A DNA stretch of 64,000 nt from Nocardia asteroides (GTDB taxonomy: Bacteria > Actinomycetota > Actinomycetes > Mycobacteriales > Mycobacteriaceae): NCBI RefSeq assembly GCF_900637185.1, contig NZ_LR134352.1, positions 1,984,001 through 2,048,000 of the forward strand. Reading direction: 5' to 3'. A program made the translations under genes and the position numbers. The notes beneath the pieces are model-generated. The model made no database searches and was not told the origin of the DNA. It saw only the letters and a list, made by a program, of their open reading frames with translations. Shown one piece after another: positions 24,201-31,654 of the stretch; the first letter of the stretch is position 1, and each line of letters opens with the position of its first letter.

Positions 24201-27118
24201 GCGTCGAGGGCGCGGCCCGCCTCGGGGACCAGGTAGCCGACCAGGCGGGTGCTGTCGCCGGACTTGCGGATGGTCGCGGCGGCGGCGGTCACGCCGGGGA
24301 GCGCGCCGAGGGCGGCCTCGACCTCGCCGAGTTCCACGCGGTAGCCGCGCACCTTGATCTGCTGATCGGCGCGGCCCAGGTAGTCGTAGCCTCGGCCGGG
24401 TAGCCAGCGGGCCCGGTCGCCGGTGCGGTACATGCGCTCGCCCGCCGCGAACGGGTCGGCGACGAACCGGTCCGCCGTCACCGCGACGCGGCCGAGATAG
24501 CCGCGCGCCAATTGCGGCCCGGCCAAGTAGAGTTCGCCGATCTCGCCGTCGGGCACCAGTTGCAGCGCGCCGTCGAGGAGGTACGCGCGGGTGCCGTCGA
24601 GGGGACCGCCGACGTGCGGAAGCGCCCCGGTCACCGGCGCGCTGAGCGCGTCGACGGTGGCCTCGGTCGGGCCGTACATATTGCGCGCGGCCACCCCCGA
24701 ACCGACGATGAGCGACCACAGCGCGGGCGGGGTCGCCTCGCCGCCGAGCAGCAGCAGCTCCGGCCGGTGCGCGTCGCCGAGCAGGCCGTTGTCGATCAGC
24801 GCGGTCGCCATCGACGGGGTGGTGTCGACGACATCGATGCGATCGGCGATCAGCGCGGCGATCTGCGCGGCCGCGTCCTTCTGGATGTCGGTGTCGTACA
24901 GGTGGACTCGATGCCCGCACCACAACCACAGCAGCTGATCCAGCGCCGCGTCGAAGGCGAACGAGTAGGTGTGCGCGACATGCAGCTGCCGCCCACCCAC
25001 CCGCTCGGCGGTCTCGGCGTACACGGTCGACCGGTGGTGGTGCAGCAGCTGGGCCATCGCCCCGCAGGAGATCTGCACGCCCTTCGGCTTCCCGGTGGAT
25101 CCGGAGGTGTAGACGACATAGGCCAGATGCTCGACCGAACGCGGCGCCGCGAGGTCGGCGGTGGTCAGCGGACCATCCGCGAGCCCCGTGATCTCCGCGC
25201 GAACGGCATTGTCGGACAGCCGGATCAACACGGGCGCGTCCGCCGGACCGGCAGTTGACGCCTGGTCGGCCGACGCAGTACGCGGCGTGCGGTCCGTCGA
25301 TGAACCGCTGGTCAGCGACCGGTCTGCCGACACTGTGTCCGCGGCCCGGTCGGTGTCCGGGGTCGACCGCTGCGCGTGATCGGCGAACACCGCGTCGGCC
25401 ACGGCATCGTCGGTGAAGATCAGTACCGGTGCGGCGTCGTCGACGATGTCGGCCAAGCGCTGGGCCGGGTGGTTGATGTCGAGGATCAGGTAGGCGGCGC
25501 CCGCGTGGCGGACGGCGAGCAGGGCGACGACCAGGTCCACGGTGCGCGGCAGGGCGATGCCGACGATGTCCTCGGGGCCCGCGCCGCGGCCGCGCAGGTA
25601 GCGGGCCAGGCGGTGCACGCGGGCGCCGAGTTCGGCGGCGGTGAGGCGGTGGGCGCCGTCGACGAGCACGATGTCGTCCGGTCGGGCGGTGACCATGCGG
25701 TCGAAGACCTCGACCGCGTCCTCGGGCGCGCCGGGCAGGGCGGCAGCGGCGCGATCGGCGCCGATCTCGCTGGGATACAGAGTGATCGCGCCGATCGGCC
25801 GATCGGCCTTGTCGACCAGGTCGGTGATCAGCGCGACCAGCGCCGACATCCGCCGCCGCACCGTGGCGGCGTCCAGCGAGCGGGCGTCGACCTCGAAGCC
25901 GAGCTGGATCCGGTCCTCCGCCAGTGGCGTCACGGTCAGGCCCAGGTCTTCCGGTGGCCCGCCGGCGACATTGCGGAGCGTGCCGGTGGCGCCGTCGAAA
26001 TCGAGCGCGAAGTCGAAGGCCTTGAGATTGATGCCGATGCCGTGCAGCAGCGCTCCGGTCTGGGCGCCGCCGAATTCGCGGGCCAGGTCCTCACCGCGGA
26101 ATCGCTGGTGGGCGCGCATCTCCCGCAGCGCGTCGGCCACCCGCTTGCCCAGGTCGCCCAGGCGATCCTGGCTGGAGACCGGAACCCGCAGCGGCAGCAC
26201 GTTGACCGCCATGGACGGGGTGGTGAGCGCGGTCTTGCCCACGCGCGCCATCACCGGCAGCGCGATGACCACATCGGTCTCGCCGAGCAGCCGGTGCACG
26301 AAGCCCACATACCCGGCGACCAGCACATCGGCCCAGGTGATCCCGGCCGCCGTGGCCGCCTCCTTGATCCGGGCCACCTGCTCGGCGTCGAGTACCGCGC
26401 GGACCTCGTGGGTCCGCTCCACTACACCCTCGGGTGCCTTGCCGCGCCCGTCCAGCGGCGGCAGCGGAGTGAGGCGGTCGCGCCAGTAGTCGCGATCGTG
26501 CTGATGTGCCTGGCTCGCACGGTATTCCAGGTCCTCGGTCACCAGCGTCTGGATCGAGCCCCAGCGCAGGCGCGGTACGTCCCCGCCGCGGCGCAGCGCG
26601 GTGTAGTGGGCGGCCACCCGGCGCGAGACCATGGCGGCGCTGTAGCCGTCGATGATCAGGTGGTGGTAGAGCTGGATGCACCACACGTCGCTGTCGGTAA
26701 GGCGCAGCAGCGTGTAGGTGTAGAGCTGCCGGTCGACCATCGCGCGGCAGAACGTGGCCGAACGTTCCCGCTCGGCCGCGACCAGCCGGTGCGCCGCGGC
26801 GACCGGGTCGGCCTCGCCGCGCAGGTCGACCAGCGGGCGCAGGTCGGGTTCGTGGTCGGTGATCCGCTGACGCGGCCCGTCGGCGGAGTCGGTGAAACGC
26901 AACCGCATGGTGTCGGTCTCGGCGATGGTGCGCCGGATCGCGGTGTCCAGCAGAGCCACGTCGATGGGCTCCGGGCCGGAGATCTCGAGCACCTCGCCGA
27001 CCATGTAGCTGAGCGAGTCGGGGTCAAGGCGCTGGGCGTTCCAGATGCCCAGTTGCGCTCCGGTGAGCGGTAATCCGGGATGGCCGGCGCTCACGTCGTC
27101 CCGTTCCACCGAGCTCAC
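18239..27118 (-). CDS. two-module NRPS, C-A-PCP-E-C-A-PCP-TE, catechol siderophore synthetase
   Basis: The GTG at 27118 (GAAGGAG upstream) gives 2,959 residues. The domains in order are C (HHLIIDG near 152), A1 (TSGSTGKPKG near 673, YGPTE near 816), PCP (GGDS near 1054), E (NHLVVDG near 1314, then EGHGRE), C (HHLVIDG near 1811), A2 (TSGSTGVPKG near 2271, YGPTE near 2408), PCP (GGHS near 2666) and TE (GYSLGG near 2809). This is the layout of VabF/CbsF-type synthetases that make DHB-D-Arg-Ser or DHB-D-Lys-Ser. My manual A1 pocket reading is D-A-D-D-L-G-M-V-D-K, whose acids suggest a basic amino acid, epimerised by E. A2 reads D-A-M-W-L-G-F-I-G-K, unlike the serine code. The first C domain should accept DHB from the stand-alone ArCP. 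Confidence 0.93.
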   Translation of the reverse strand: MSSVERDDVSAGHPGLPLTGAQLGIWNAQRLDPDSLSYMVGEVLEISGPEPIDVALLDTAIRRTIAETDTMRLRFTDSADGPRQRITDHEPDLRPLVDLRGEADPVAAAHRLVAAERERSATFCRAMVDRQLYTYTLLRLTDSDVWCIQLYHHLIIDGYSAAMVSRRVAAHYTALRRGGDVPRLRWGSIQTLVTEDLEYRASQAHQHDRDYWRDRLTPLPPLDGRGKAPEGVVERTHEVRAVLDAEQVARIKEAATAAGITWADVLVAGYVGFVHRLLGETDVVIALPVMARVGKTALTTPSMAVNVLPLRVPVSSQDRLGDLGKRVADALREMRAHQRFRGEDLAREFGGAQTGALLHGIGINLKAFDFALDFDGATGTLRNVAGGPPEDLGLTVTPLAEDRIQLGFEVDARSLDAATVRRRMSALVALITDLVDKADRPIGAITLYPSEIGADRAAAALPGAPEDAVEVFDRMVTARPDDIVLVDGAHRLTAAELGARVHRLARYLRGRGAGPEDIVGIALPRTVDLVVALLAVRHAGAAYLILDINHPAQRLADIVDDAAPVLIFTDDAVADAVFADHAQRSTPDTDRAADTVSADRSLTSGSSTDRTPRTASADQASTAGPADAPVLIRLSDNAVRAEITGLADGPLTTADLAAPRSVEHLAYVVYTSGSTGKPKGVQISCGAMAQLLHHHRSTVYAETAERVGGRQLHVAHTYSFAFDAALDQLLWLWCGHRVHLYDTDIQKDAAAQIAALIADRIDVVDTTPSMATALIDNGLLGDAHRPELLLLGGEATPPALWSLIVGSGVAARNMYGPTEATVDALSAPVTGALPHVGGPLDGTRAYLLDGALQLVPDGEIGELYLAGPQLARGYLGRVAVTADRFVADPFAAGERMYRTGDRARWLPGRGYDYLGRADQQIKVRGYRVELGEVEAALGALPGVTAAAATIRKSGDSTRLVGYLVPEAGRALDADQLRQRLTTLVPDHLVPSALVILDALPTTVNGKLDRAALPAPQFTSTGRAPRTEQERALCGVVADVLGVAQVSATDDFFGLGGDSITAIGVSSRLRALGWEVQPKTLLAQRDLATIAAAAQPADQQVGTPAPDEATGPVPTPPMVAALLAANPDRTAVAGYAQWTALTLHENLTLDHLTTGLQTLLDRHDALRLILDDANRLEVAGIGTVRATDLVREIGRAELDASHAVPSASATHDRPGARPAGAGTGSGATDSLDAAQEPTGLAAASRGTDGDPTPLRTDAPHPESAPASGESVDGLIGSLATALAAELDPAAGVQIRAALVRTGPGLPDLLVLVANHLVVDGVSWRILVPELYEACVAAREDRPVRLSAKGSSWRRYASLLAEAGTAGDHRAELAHWERALGDGTVAPLGGRPLDHAVDLVESAEQTRTYAAPEISDALLTTLPAAYRAKTDDVLLAALMLALNAWRHENGETLETGRPVTVEGHGREALRADTDFAGTIGWFTSEFPVWTPATGIDDPDGLAEALAGGAAAGRLLRAVKEAKRAVPGNGVGYGVLRRLDPETAPRFADRRAPEVLLNYLGRFGGGSAGAWSLPEHDAFAVTEPPHKALTEVLALNVFVHESTAQAPRLAVEWTAASRILGAHQVARIQWHFACALEAFAAHARLFPGGLTPSDCAGLPVTQETVDALEAVHGPLAELLPLSPLQEGLLFHAIRDGVEDVYALSARVDLHGPLDGPRLSAAFDTVVGRHPTMAAAFHHEGLDQPVQAIPRAVGMPWREVDLSGLPSRIAEAAADRLEADATRHRFPVDRSPMLRATLLRMPGDAHRLVLNTHHLVIDGWSTPIVLREVLATYHGDDLPAPASYRDYLAWLGTRDRAAVRAAWSRRLAGFAEPTLVRTDTFREREFRQWEVPLPAELSTALTDLGRRRGLTPNTLVQGTWALVLAALTGRTDVVFGATVSGRPAELPGVAGMVGLFANTVPARCDFDPTRPLLEQLAELQEHQFAMQEFDYAGLAEIERIVGLGTLFDTLVAFENFPNAGAGQPDSHTLRRGAFHNHGNTHYPLTLIAPPGDRLTLVIWYDRAAVHDTTLARISDRITAILHALTTTENPSPAPFLEPLTSATTAAASAAATGPGAQSPASTGAASPGDGSEQLPQGDTLADWGAPVDPASPAITAERVTIDFGEFDSRANRLARWLISHGVGPETVVAVAMPRTIDSVVAAHAICRAGGAYLPIDPEQPAQRVAQILDTAAPALVLRSLDEADTSGFADTVLTDADRLAPLRPANTACLLFTSGSTGVPKGVSLSHAAIVATFTWLHREVRFGPGDTMLYRTPPIFDASLMEMFLPLQVGARIVLTRPGGHRDPYYQAQLMSAERVTAMWMTTSMLTVLAEEADLSGCADLRCVLTGGEVLPPATAHRVRALTGTAVYNFYGPTEAAIGFTFHETVDADTTSVPVGAPADPVRILDDQLRPVPDGTIGELYMTGVRLARGYLARPGQSSAAFVADPEGTGARMYRTGDLVKRNPRGELDYVGRTDSQVKLRGQRIELGDIESALRTCAGVAQAVVLLREDTPGDQRLVAYLIARSGIALDTDSVREQLRKALPAYMIPSAFLVLDHIPRTATEKIARQELPAPETAPSVSIPGSALEPAGSIEDPVRASGLLDLIRQAMAAVLSIDTIGTDDDFFAQGGHSLLAVRLVGRLTRAELPVVLDDVFSAPTPRALAARIGAVDPDAHRPTDGLASLGRRLDPVLELRAEGSAPPLFCVHQIGGTAWKYAPLARLLRAERPIIGLQMPQLTEPDRQTATLDDLARFYLDAVRRIQPHGPYHLLGYSLGGNIAHAMATILEAEGEQVAYVGLLDSHPLSNLTERAAATLADPSGMETLVPEIGEYPAELAAVVVHAATELLRMVTMSESPRYSGPMALYCADNGLEPERVRAQLTGWQAAGAQLVVRRLPYTHNEIAMPTGWIEVAALIDADPAIRA

Positions 27119-27156
27119 AGCAACTCCTTCATCAACGTTGGTTCGTGGTAAAGCGG

Positions 27157-27198
27157 CCCGCGTCACCGGATTCCGCCGCGCGGTACCGGTGACGCGGG
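27157..27198 (-). terminator. 13-bp hairpin between dhbB and the NRPS gene
   Basis: CCCGCGTCACCGG (27157-27169) is perfectly complementary to 27186-27198 around a 16-base loop. It lies in the 85-bp gap between the isochorismatase stop and the NRPS start within one operon. It could attenuate read-through into the 8.9-kb NRPS gene or protect the upstream mRNA. There is no U-run. Confidence 0.5.
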
Positions 27199-27203
27199 TC
27201 GGG

Positions 27204-27860
27204 TCAGGCGTCGGCTTCGATCCGGGCCGGAGTCAGCTGACGCAGCAGATCGGCGGTACCGGTGACCGCGCCACAGCGCCGGGCGACGTAGTTCAGCGCC
27301 ATCACGTGCTCCTCGCGGCTGAAGTCCGCGGTCGCGTCGTGCACGAGGAACGGGCGCACATCGCCCATGAACGCCTCGGCGGCGCTGAGCATGCAGCCCA
27401 TGTGCGTGTAGACGCCGGTGACCAGCAGCTGATCGCGCTGGTAGTAGCCGAGCAGCTCACGCAGGTCGGTGCGCTGGAACGCCGAGTAGCGCCACTTGGT
27501 CACCTGGATGTCCTGCGGCTCCGGGGCGATGGCGTTGACGACCTTCGTATCGGCGCCCTCCGACATCCCGCTGCCCCAGAAGTCGGCCAGAATGCCGCGC
27601 CGCGACGGGTGCTGGTTGCCGGGCTGCATGGTGTAGATCACCGGGATGTCGAGCTCGTGGCAGCGGTCGCGCAGCAGGGCGATGTTGGCGATCAGGGTGC
27701 GGGCGGGATCGCGGTGCTGGTCGTAGGCGTCGAGGAAGTACTGCTGCATGTCGTGGATCAGCAGCGCGCAGCGCCCGGGTTCGGCGGTCCAGCCGACCTG
27801 GTCGGCGGTGAACTCGTCGGCGCCGGGCATCGGATAGGGCGCGATCGGGGGGATAGGCAT
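27204..27860 (-). CDS. dhbB: isochorismatase (2,3-dihydro-2,3-dihydroxybenzoate synthase), without carrier domain
   Basis: The 218-residue enzyme hydrolyses the vinyl ether of isochorismate. The catalytic Asp is in LLIHDMQQYF (near residue 37), the Lys in VTKWRYSAF and the Cys position in GVYTHMGCML. The N-terminal IPPIAPYPMP is the usual substrate-gate segment of EntB/DhbB. Classical EntB and DhbB are ~290-310 residues and carry a C-terminal aryl carrier domain. Here the protein ends after the hydrolase domain, and a separate carrier is encoded at 31655-31870. It lies 31 bp downstream of dhbC. Confidence 0.93.
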   Translation of the reverse strand: MPIPPIAPYPMPGADEFTADQVGWTAEPGRCALLIHDMQQYFLDAYDQHRDPARTLIANIALLRDRCHELDIPVIYTMQPGNQHPSRRGILADFWGSGMSEGADTKVVNAIAPEPQDIQVTKWRYSAFQRTDLRELLGYYQRDQLLVTGVYTHMGCMLSAAEAFMGDVRPFLVHDATADFSREEHVMALNYVARRCGAVTGTADLLRQLTPARIEADA

Positions 27861-27891
27861 GACGATCTCTCGTTCCGGTGGAAAGTCGGCG

Positions 27892-29040
27892 TCAGCCGAC
27901 GGTGACGGGCAGGTCCGCGATACCGAGCGGACCGAGGATGCGCTGGAATTTGCCGGTGGTCTCGGCCAGTTCGGCGGCGGGATCGGACGCGGCGACGATG
28001 CCGCCGCCCGCGTGCGCGAGCAGGGCGGTGCCGTTCGCGGACAGTTCGGCGCAGCGGATGCTCACCATCCACTCGCCGTTGCCGTCGGCGTCACACCAGC
28101 CGACCGCGCCCGCGTAGAAGCCGCGCTCGCCCTCGAGCTCGGCGATCAGGCGAGCCGCGGCGCCGGTGGGGGTGCCGCAGATCGCGGGCGTCGGGTGCAG
28201 GGCGATGGCGAGTTCCAGTGCGGACGGGCCCGCCAGTGGCACGGTCGCCGAGATGGGGGTGCCGAGGTGCCACATGGCCGGCGTCGCGGTGAGTTCCGGT
28301 GCGGGGGTGTCGACTTCGGCGCACCGGTCGCTGAGGACGGCGGTCACCTGGTCCACCACATAGCGGTGTTCGGCGTGATCCTTGGCCGAGGTGAGCAGCG
28401 TGTCGGCGGCCAGACGGTCCGCCGCGGGGTCGTCGAGGACGCGGCGGGCCGAACCCGCCAGCGGGTGACTCAGGACTTCGTTGCCGGTGCGGCGCACCAG
28501 GATCTCCGGGCTCGAGCCGACGAGATGTCGCCCGGGATATCGCCCGCCCGCCGCGGCCAGGTCGACCAGGAAGCCGTTGGACAGCGGGTCGGAGGCGACC
28601 ATCAGGTCGAGGATGTCCAGTGCCCGCACCGGCGTGGCCGACACCGCGCGCAGTGCCCTGGCGAGCACCACCTTCCGCACCGGATGGGTGGGGTTGTCGA
28701 GCAGTTCGACGGCGGTGGCGACGCGGCGCAGGTGCTCGGCCGGGGCGGGCACCGCTTCGTCGAGTTCGAAGCGCGGCACCGCGACCCCAGAGCGAGGCAG
28801 GTGCGGCGCTTCGGTGACGGTGATCGAATCGGGCGCCCACAGTGCCGTCGGCGCGCCGGGGGTGAAGGGTAGTGCGCCGACGATGTGGCTGATGCGACCG
28901 CTGCGCAGCGCGGTCACCGCCTCGTGTGCCGATCGGAAGATCGTCCCGCCCGCGCTCGCGGACACGGTCCGCTGCGGACGGGACAGCACGAAAGCGGGGT
29001 CTGAACTGTCGGTACTGATGGTGATCACCCTTTCGGTCAC
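27892..29040 (-). CDS. dhbC: isochorismate synthase
   Basis: This 382-residue enzyme of the EntC/DhbC/MenF family converts chorismate to isochorismate. Family blocks are visible: VRKVVLARAL, LVGSSPEILVRRTGNEVLSHPLAGSARR, HLGTPISATV and the C-terminal GFYAGAVGWCDADGNGEWMVSIRCAEL with the Mg-binding acidic residues. The start is GTG at 29040, overlapping the dhbA stop (GTGA). It supplies the next enzyme, DhbB. Confidence 0.93.
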   Translation of the reverse strand: MTERVITISTDSSDPAFVLSRPQRTVSASAGGTIFRSAHEAVTALRSGRISHIVGALPFTPGAPTALWAPDSITVTEAPHLPRSGVAVPRFELDEAVPAPAEHLRRVATAVELLDNPTHPVRKVVLARALRAVSATPVRALDILDLMVASDPLSNGFLVDLAAAGGRYPGRHLVGSSPEILVRRTGNEVLSHPLAGSARRVLDDPAADRLAADTLLTSAKDHAEHRYVVDQVTAVLSDRCAEVDTPAPELTATPAMWHLGTPISATVPLAGPSALELAIALHPTPAICGTPTGAAARLIAELEGERGFYAGAVGWCDADGNGEWMVSIRCAELSANGTALLAHAGGGIVAASDPAAELAETTGKFQRILGPLGIADLPVTVG

Positions 29041-29870
29041 ATATCTAGCGTTGCGCCACCGTCGACCCGCAGGTCATGCATGGTGATGTGGCGGGCGCCG
29101 TCGGACGCCAGGAAGTGGACGGCCGAGGCGATGTCGGCGGGAGCCGCGATGCGGCGCAACGGGATGCCGAGCCGGTAGACGGCGGGATCGCCGTCCAGCA
29201 GCGCGGTCTCGGCCGCATCGTCGAGGGGGCTGCCGCCGAACATGTCGCGCAGCATCGCGGTGTCGGTGGAGCCGGGCGACACCAGGTTGACGCGCACGCC
29301 GAGCGGGGCCACCTGGAGGGCGAGCGAGCGGGTGAACGCGGTGGCCGCGGCCTTGGCGGCGCCGTAGGCCGCCATCCCGACCCGGGGTGTGGCGGCGGCA
29401 TTGGAGGAGACCACCACGATCGCGCCGTGGCCCGCCGCGACCATGTCGGTCGCGGCGCGCTGGGTGACCAGCATGGTGCCGGTGGCGTTCACGGTGAGAC
29501 AGCGCGTCCAGTCCGCCGGACCTAGCTCGAGCGGGCTGCCGCCGACCATGACGCCCGCGGCGTGCACCAGCACCTCGACGGTGCCGTGCTCGGCGGTGAG
29601 CCGGTCGAACGCGGCGGCCACGGCGGCGGGATCGGTGATGTCGACGACGTCGCTCTGTACGAAAGCCGTTGTGTCACTTACACTTCCGCTTCCAAGGCGG
29701 TCCTGCGCGGCCTTCGTGAGCGCCGCGGCGGTCGCGTGCACCGCGGGATCGAGGTCCCAGAGCGCGACCACGCGGTCCTCGGTCGCGAAACGCGCGGCGA
29801 TCGCGGCTCCGATACCCCCGGCCGCGCCGGTGACGACGACGATCCGCCCACGGGGAACACCATTAGACAT
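29037..29870 (-). CDS. dhbA: 2,3-dihydro-2,3-dihydroxybenzoate dehydrogenase
   Basis: This 277-residue classical short-chain dehydrogenase has the NAD-binding VVTGAAGGIGAAIA at the N-terminus, VLVHAAGVMVGG in place of NNAG, and a catalytic Ser-Tyr-Lys set including VVVSSNAA and MAAYGAAKAA. It oxidises 2,3-dihydro-DHB to DHB (EntA/DhbA role), as judged from its neighbours. It is the first gene of the biosynthetic operon, and its ATG at 29870 abuts an IdeR/DtxR-type iron box. Confidence 0.92.
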   Translation of the reverse strand: MSNGVPRGRIVVVTGAAGGIGAAIAARFATEDRVVALWDLDPAVHATAAALTKAAQDRLGSGSVSDTTAFVQSDVVDITDPAAVAAAFDRLTAEHGTVEVLVHAAGVMVGGSPLELGPADWTRCLTVNATGTMLVTQRAATDMVAAGHGAIVVVSSNAAATPRVGMAAYGAAKAAATAFTRSLALQVAPLGVRVNLVSPGSTDTAMLRDMFGGSPLDDAAETALLDGDPAVYRLGIPLRRIAAPADIASAVHFLASDGARHITMHDLRVDGGATLDM

Positions 29871-29888
29871 GAGGTTAGCCTAACCTGA
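29870..29888. promoter_or_regulatory. IdeR/DmdR-type iron box between dhbA and dhbE
   Basis: TGAGGTTAGCCTAACCTGA is a near-perfect 19-bp palindrome matching the actinobacterial iron-repressor consensus TTAGGTTAGGCTAACCTAA. It lies in the 88-bp gap between the divergent dhbA and DHB-AMP ligase genes, and a single bound repressor could close both promoters when iron is sufficient. It abuts the dhbA start codon, so the dhbA transcript may be near-leaderless. Confidence 0.88.
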
Positions 29889-29958
29889 ATATGCCGCCGA
29901 ATGGTTAGCTTCCCTCAAGACCTTCGGTCGCAACACCGGATCCGCCCGCTGGAAAGAG

Positions 29959-31614
29959 GTGCTCGACTTGCCCGAACCCGTACTCCCCGGCTTCACCCCG
30001 TGGCCCGCTGACCTGGCGCGACGCTACCGAGACCAGAACCTCTGGGCGGGTGAGACATTCGGTGCGGTACTCGCCGCGCGCGCCGCGGCGAACCCGGACC
30101 GGTTCGCGGTCCTCGACACCGCGAACCGCTGGACCTACGCCGAACTCCACCACCGGGCGCGTTCCCTGGCCACCGGCCTGGCCCGCCTCGGCATCGCGCG
30201 CGGCGACCGGGTCCTGGTCCAGCTGCCCAACCGCGCCGAATTCGTGGAAGTGATCTTCGCGCTGTTCGAACTCGGCGCGCTGCCGGTGTTCTGCCTGCCC
30301 GCGCACCGCGCCGCCGAACTGGTGCCGATCGCGCGGGCCGCCGACGCCACCGCGATGATCACCAGCGGCACCCACCAGCGCTTCGACTACGCCGCGCTGG
30401 CGGAATCGGTGCGCGCCGAGGTGCCCGGCCTGCGGCACGTGCTGCTGGTGCTCGACGAGGGGCAGGCCGCGCCGGAGGGCGCCCGCGACATCGCCGAATT
30501 CCGCGACGAGCCCGCGGAACTGCCGGGCCCGCACGCCGCCGACGTCGCCTTCCTGCAGCTGTCCGGCGGCAGCACCGGCATCCCGAAGCTCATCGCCCGC
30601 ACCCACGACGACTACCTCTACAGCGTGCGCCGCAGCGCCGAGATCTGCGAACTCGACAGCGACACGGTCTATCTCGCGACCCTGCCGGTCGCGCACAACT
30701 TCCCGATGAGCTCGCCGGGCATTCTCGGCGCGCTGTGGGCCGGTGGCGCGGTGGCGATGACGCCCGATCCCACGCCGGCGACGGCCTTCCCGCTCATCGA
30801 GCGCTTCGGCGTCACCATCACCGGCCTGGTGCCACCGCTGGCGCGGCTGTGGACCGAGCGGGCCGAAGCGGGCCCGACTCCTGACCTGTCCAGCCTGCGG
30901 GTGCTCCAGGTGGGTGGCGCCCGCTGCCAGGACGAGCTGGCCCGCCGGATCGGCCCGGCGCTGGGTGTCACCCTGCAGCAGGTGTTCGGGATGGCCGAGG
31001 GACTGGTGTGCTACACCCGACTCGACGATCCGATCGACGTGGTGGTGAGCACGCAGGGGCGGCCGATGTCGATGTTCGACCAGATCGCGGTCGTCGACGA
31101 CAACGGCGCCGAGGTGGCGCCGGGAACGCAAGGCAACCTGATCACCCAGGGCCCGTACACGATTCGCGGCTACTACGACAATCCCGAGGCCGATGCCCGC
31201 AGTTTCACCGCCGACGGCTGGTACCGCACCGGCGACATCGTCGCGGTGCGGCCCGACGGCAATCTGGTGGTCGCGGGCCGCGCGGGCGACTGGGTCAACC
31301 GCGGCGGCGAGAAGGTCTCGGCCGAGGAGCTCGAGGCGCACCTGCTCGAACATCCGGACGTGCGCGACGCGGTGATCGTCGGCACCCCCGATCCTGTTCT
31401 CGGCCAGCGTATCTGCGCGTTCGTCCAACCGGTCGACCCGGTCCGGCGGCCCACCCTGACCGCGGTGCGCTCGTTCGTGCGCGGGCGCGGGGTCGCGGCG
31501 TGGAAGATGCCCGACGCGGTGGTCGTGGTCGACGAGTTCCCCGAGACCGGCGTCGGCAAGACCAGCCGCAAGGAACTGCGGCGGTTGCTGGCCGACAGCG
31601 CGCACCAGAACTGA
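29959..31614 (+). CDS. dhbE: 2,3-dihydroxybenzoate-AMP ligase
   Basis: This 551-residue stand-alone adenylation enzyme (EntE/DhbE) activates DHB and loads it on the aryl carrier protein. Visible motifs are PLPVF-like AELVPIARAA, the A3 loop LQLSGGSTGIPKLIARTH (about residue 194), the A5-like QQVFGMAEGLVCYTRLDD, GWYRTGDIV and the C-terminal VGKTSRKELR with the catalytic Lys. The N-terminus WPADLARRYRDQNLW matches EntE homologues. The start is GTG at 29959 with GAAAGAG nearby; a TTG at 29968 is possible. It is divergent from dhbA across the iron box and ends at a convergent terminator. Confidence 0.94.
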   Translation: MLDLPEPVLPGFTPWPADLARRYRDQNLWAGETFGAVLAARAAANPDRFAVLDTANRWTYAELHHRARSLATGLARLGIARGDRVLVQLPNRAEFVEVIFALFELGALPVFCLPAHRAAELVPIARAADATAMITSGTHQRFDYAALAESVRAEVPGLRHVLLVLDEGQAAPEGARDIAEFRDEPAELPGPHAADVAFLQLSGGSTGIPKLIARTHDDYLYSVRRSAEICELDSDTVYLATLPVAHNFPMSSPGILGALWAGGAVAMTPDPTPATAFPLIERFGVTITGLVPPLARLWTERAEAGPTPDLSSLRVLQVGGARCQDELARRIGPALGVTLQQVFGMAEGLVCYTRLDDPIDVVVSTQGRPMSMFDQIAVVDDNGAEVAPGTQGNLITQGPYTIRGYYDNPEADARSFTADGWYRTGDIVAVRPDGNLVVAGRAGDWVNRGGEKVSAEELEAHLLEHPDVRDAVIVGTPDPVLGQRICAFVQPVDPVRRPTLTAVRSFVRGRGVAAWKMPDAVVVVDEFPETGVGKTSRKELRRLLADSAHQN

Positions 31615-31621
31615 ACGTGCC

Positions 31622-31650
31622 CGGGGTGGCGTGCCGGGCACGCCACCCCG
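31622..31650. terminator. bidirectional terminator between dhbE and the transport operon
   Basis: A 13-bp perfect stem (31622-31634 with 31638-31650) closes a 3-base loop between the convergent ends of dhbE (31614) and the aryl carrier gene (31655). Its central position in this 40-bp gap suggests that it serves both transcripts. Confidence 0.8.
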
Positions 31651-31654
31651 TGGC

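Noticed and set aside
22202..24403. Rightward 733-residue frame inside the NRPS gene
   Set aside because: It is an antisense shadow without domains; the opposite strand has continuous E and A domain motifs.
27204..27860. Isochorismatase-fold protein as a nicotinamidase or other cysteine hydrolase
   Set aside because: The N-terminal IPPIxPYxMP segment and the position between isochorismate synthase and the DHB NRPS identify it as the DHB-pathway enzyme.
29959..31614. Salicylate-AMP ligase, as in mycobactin or nocobactin pathways
   Set aside because: The genes for isochorismatase and 2,3-dihydro-DHB dehydrogenase are present and no salicylate synthase is seen, so DHB is the expected substrate.
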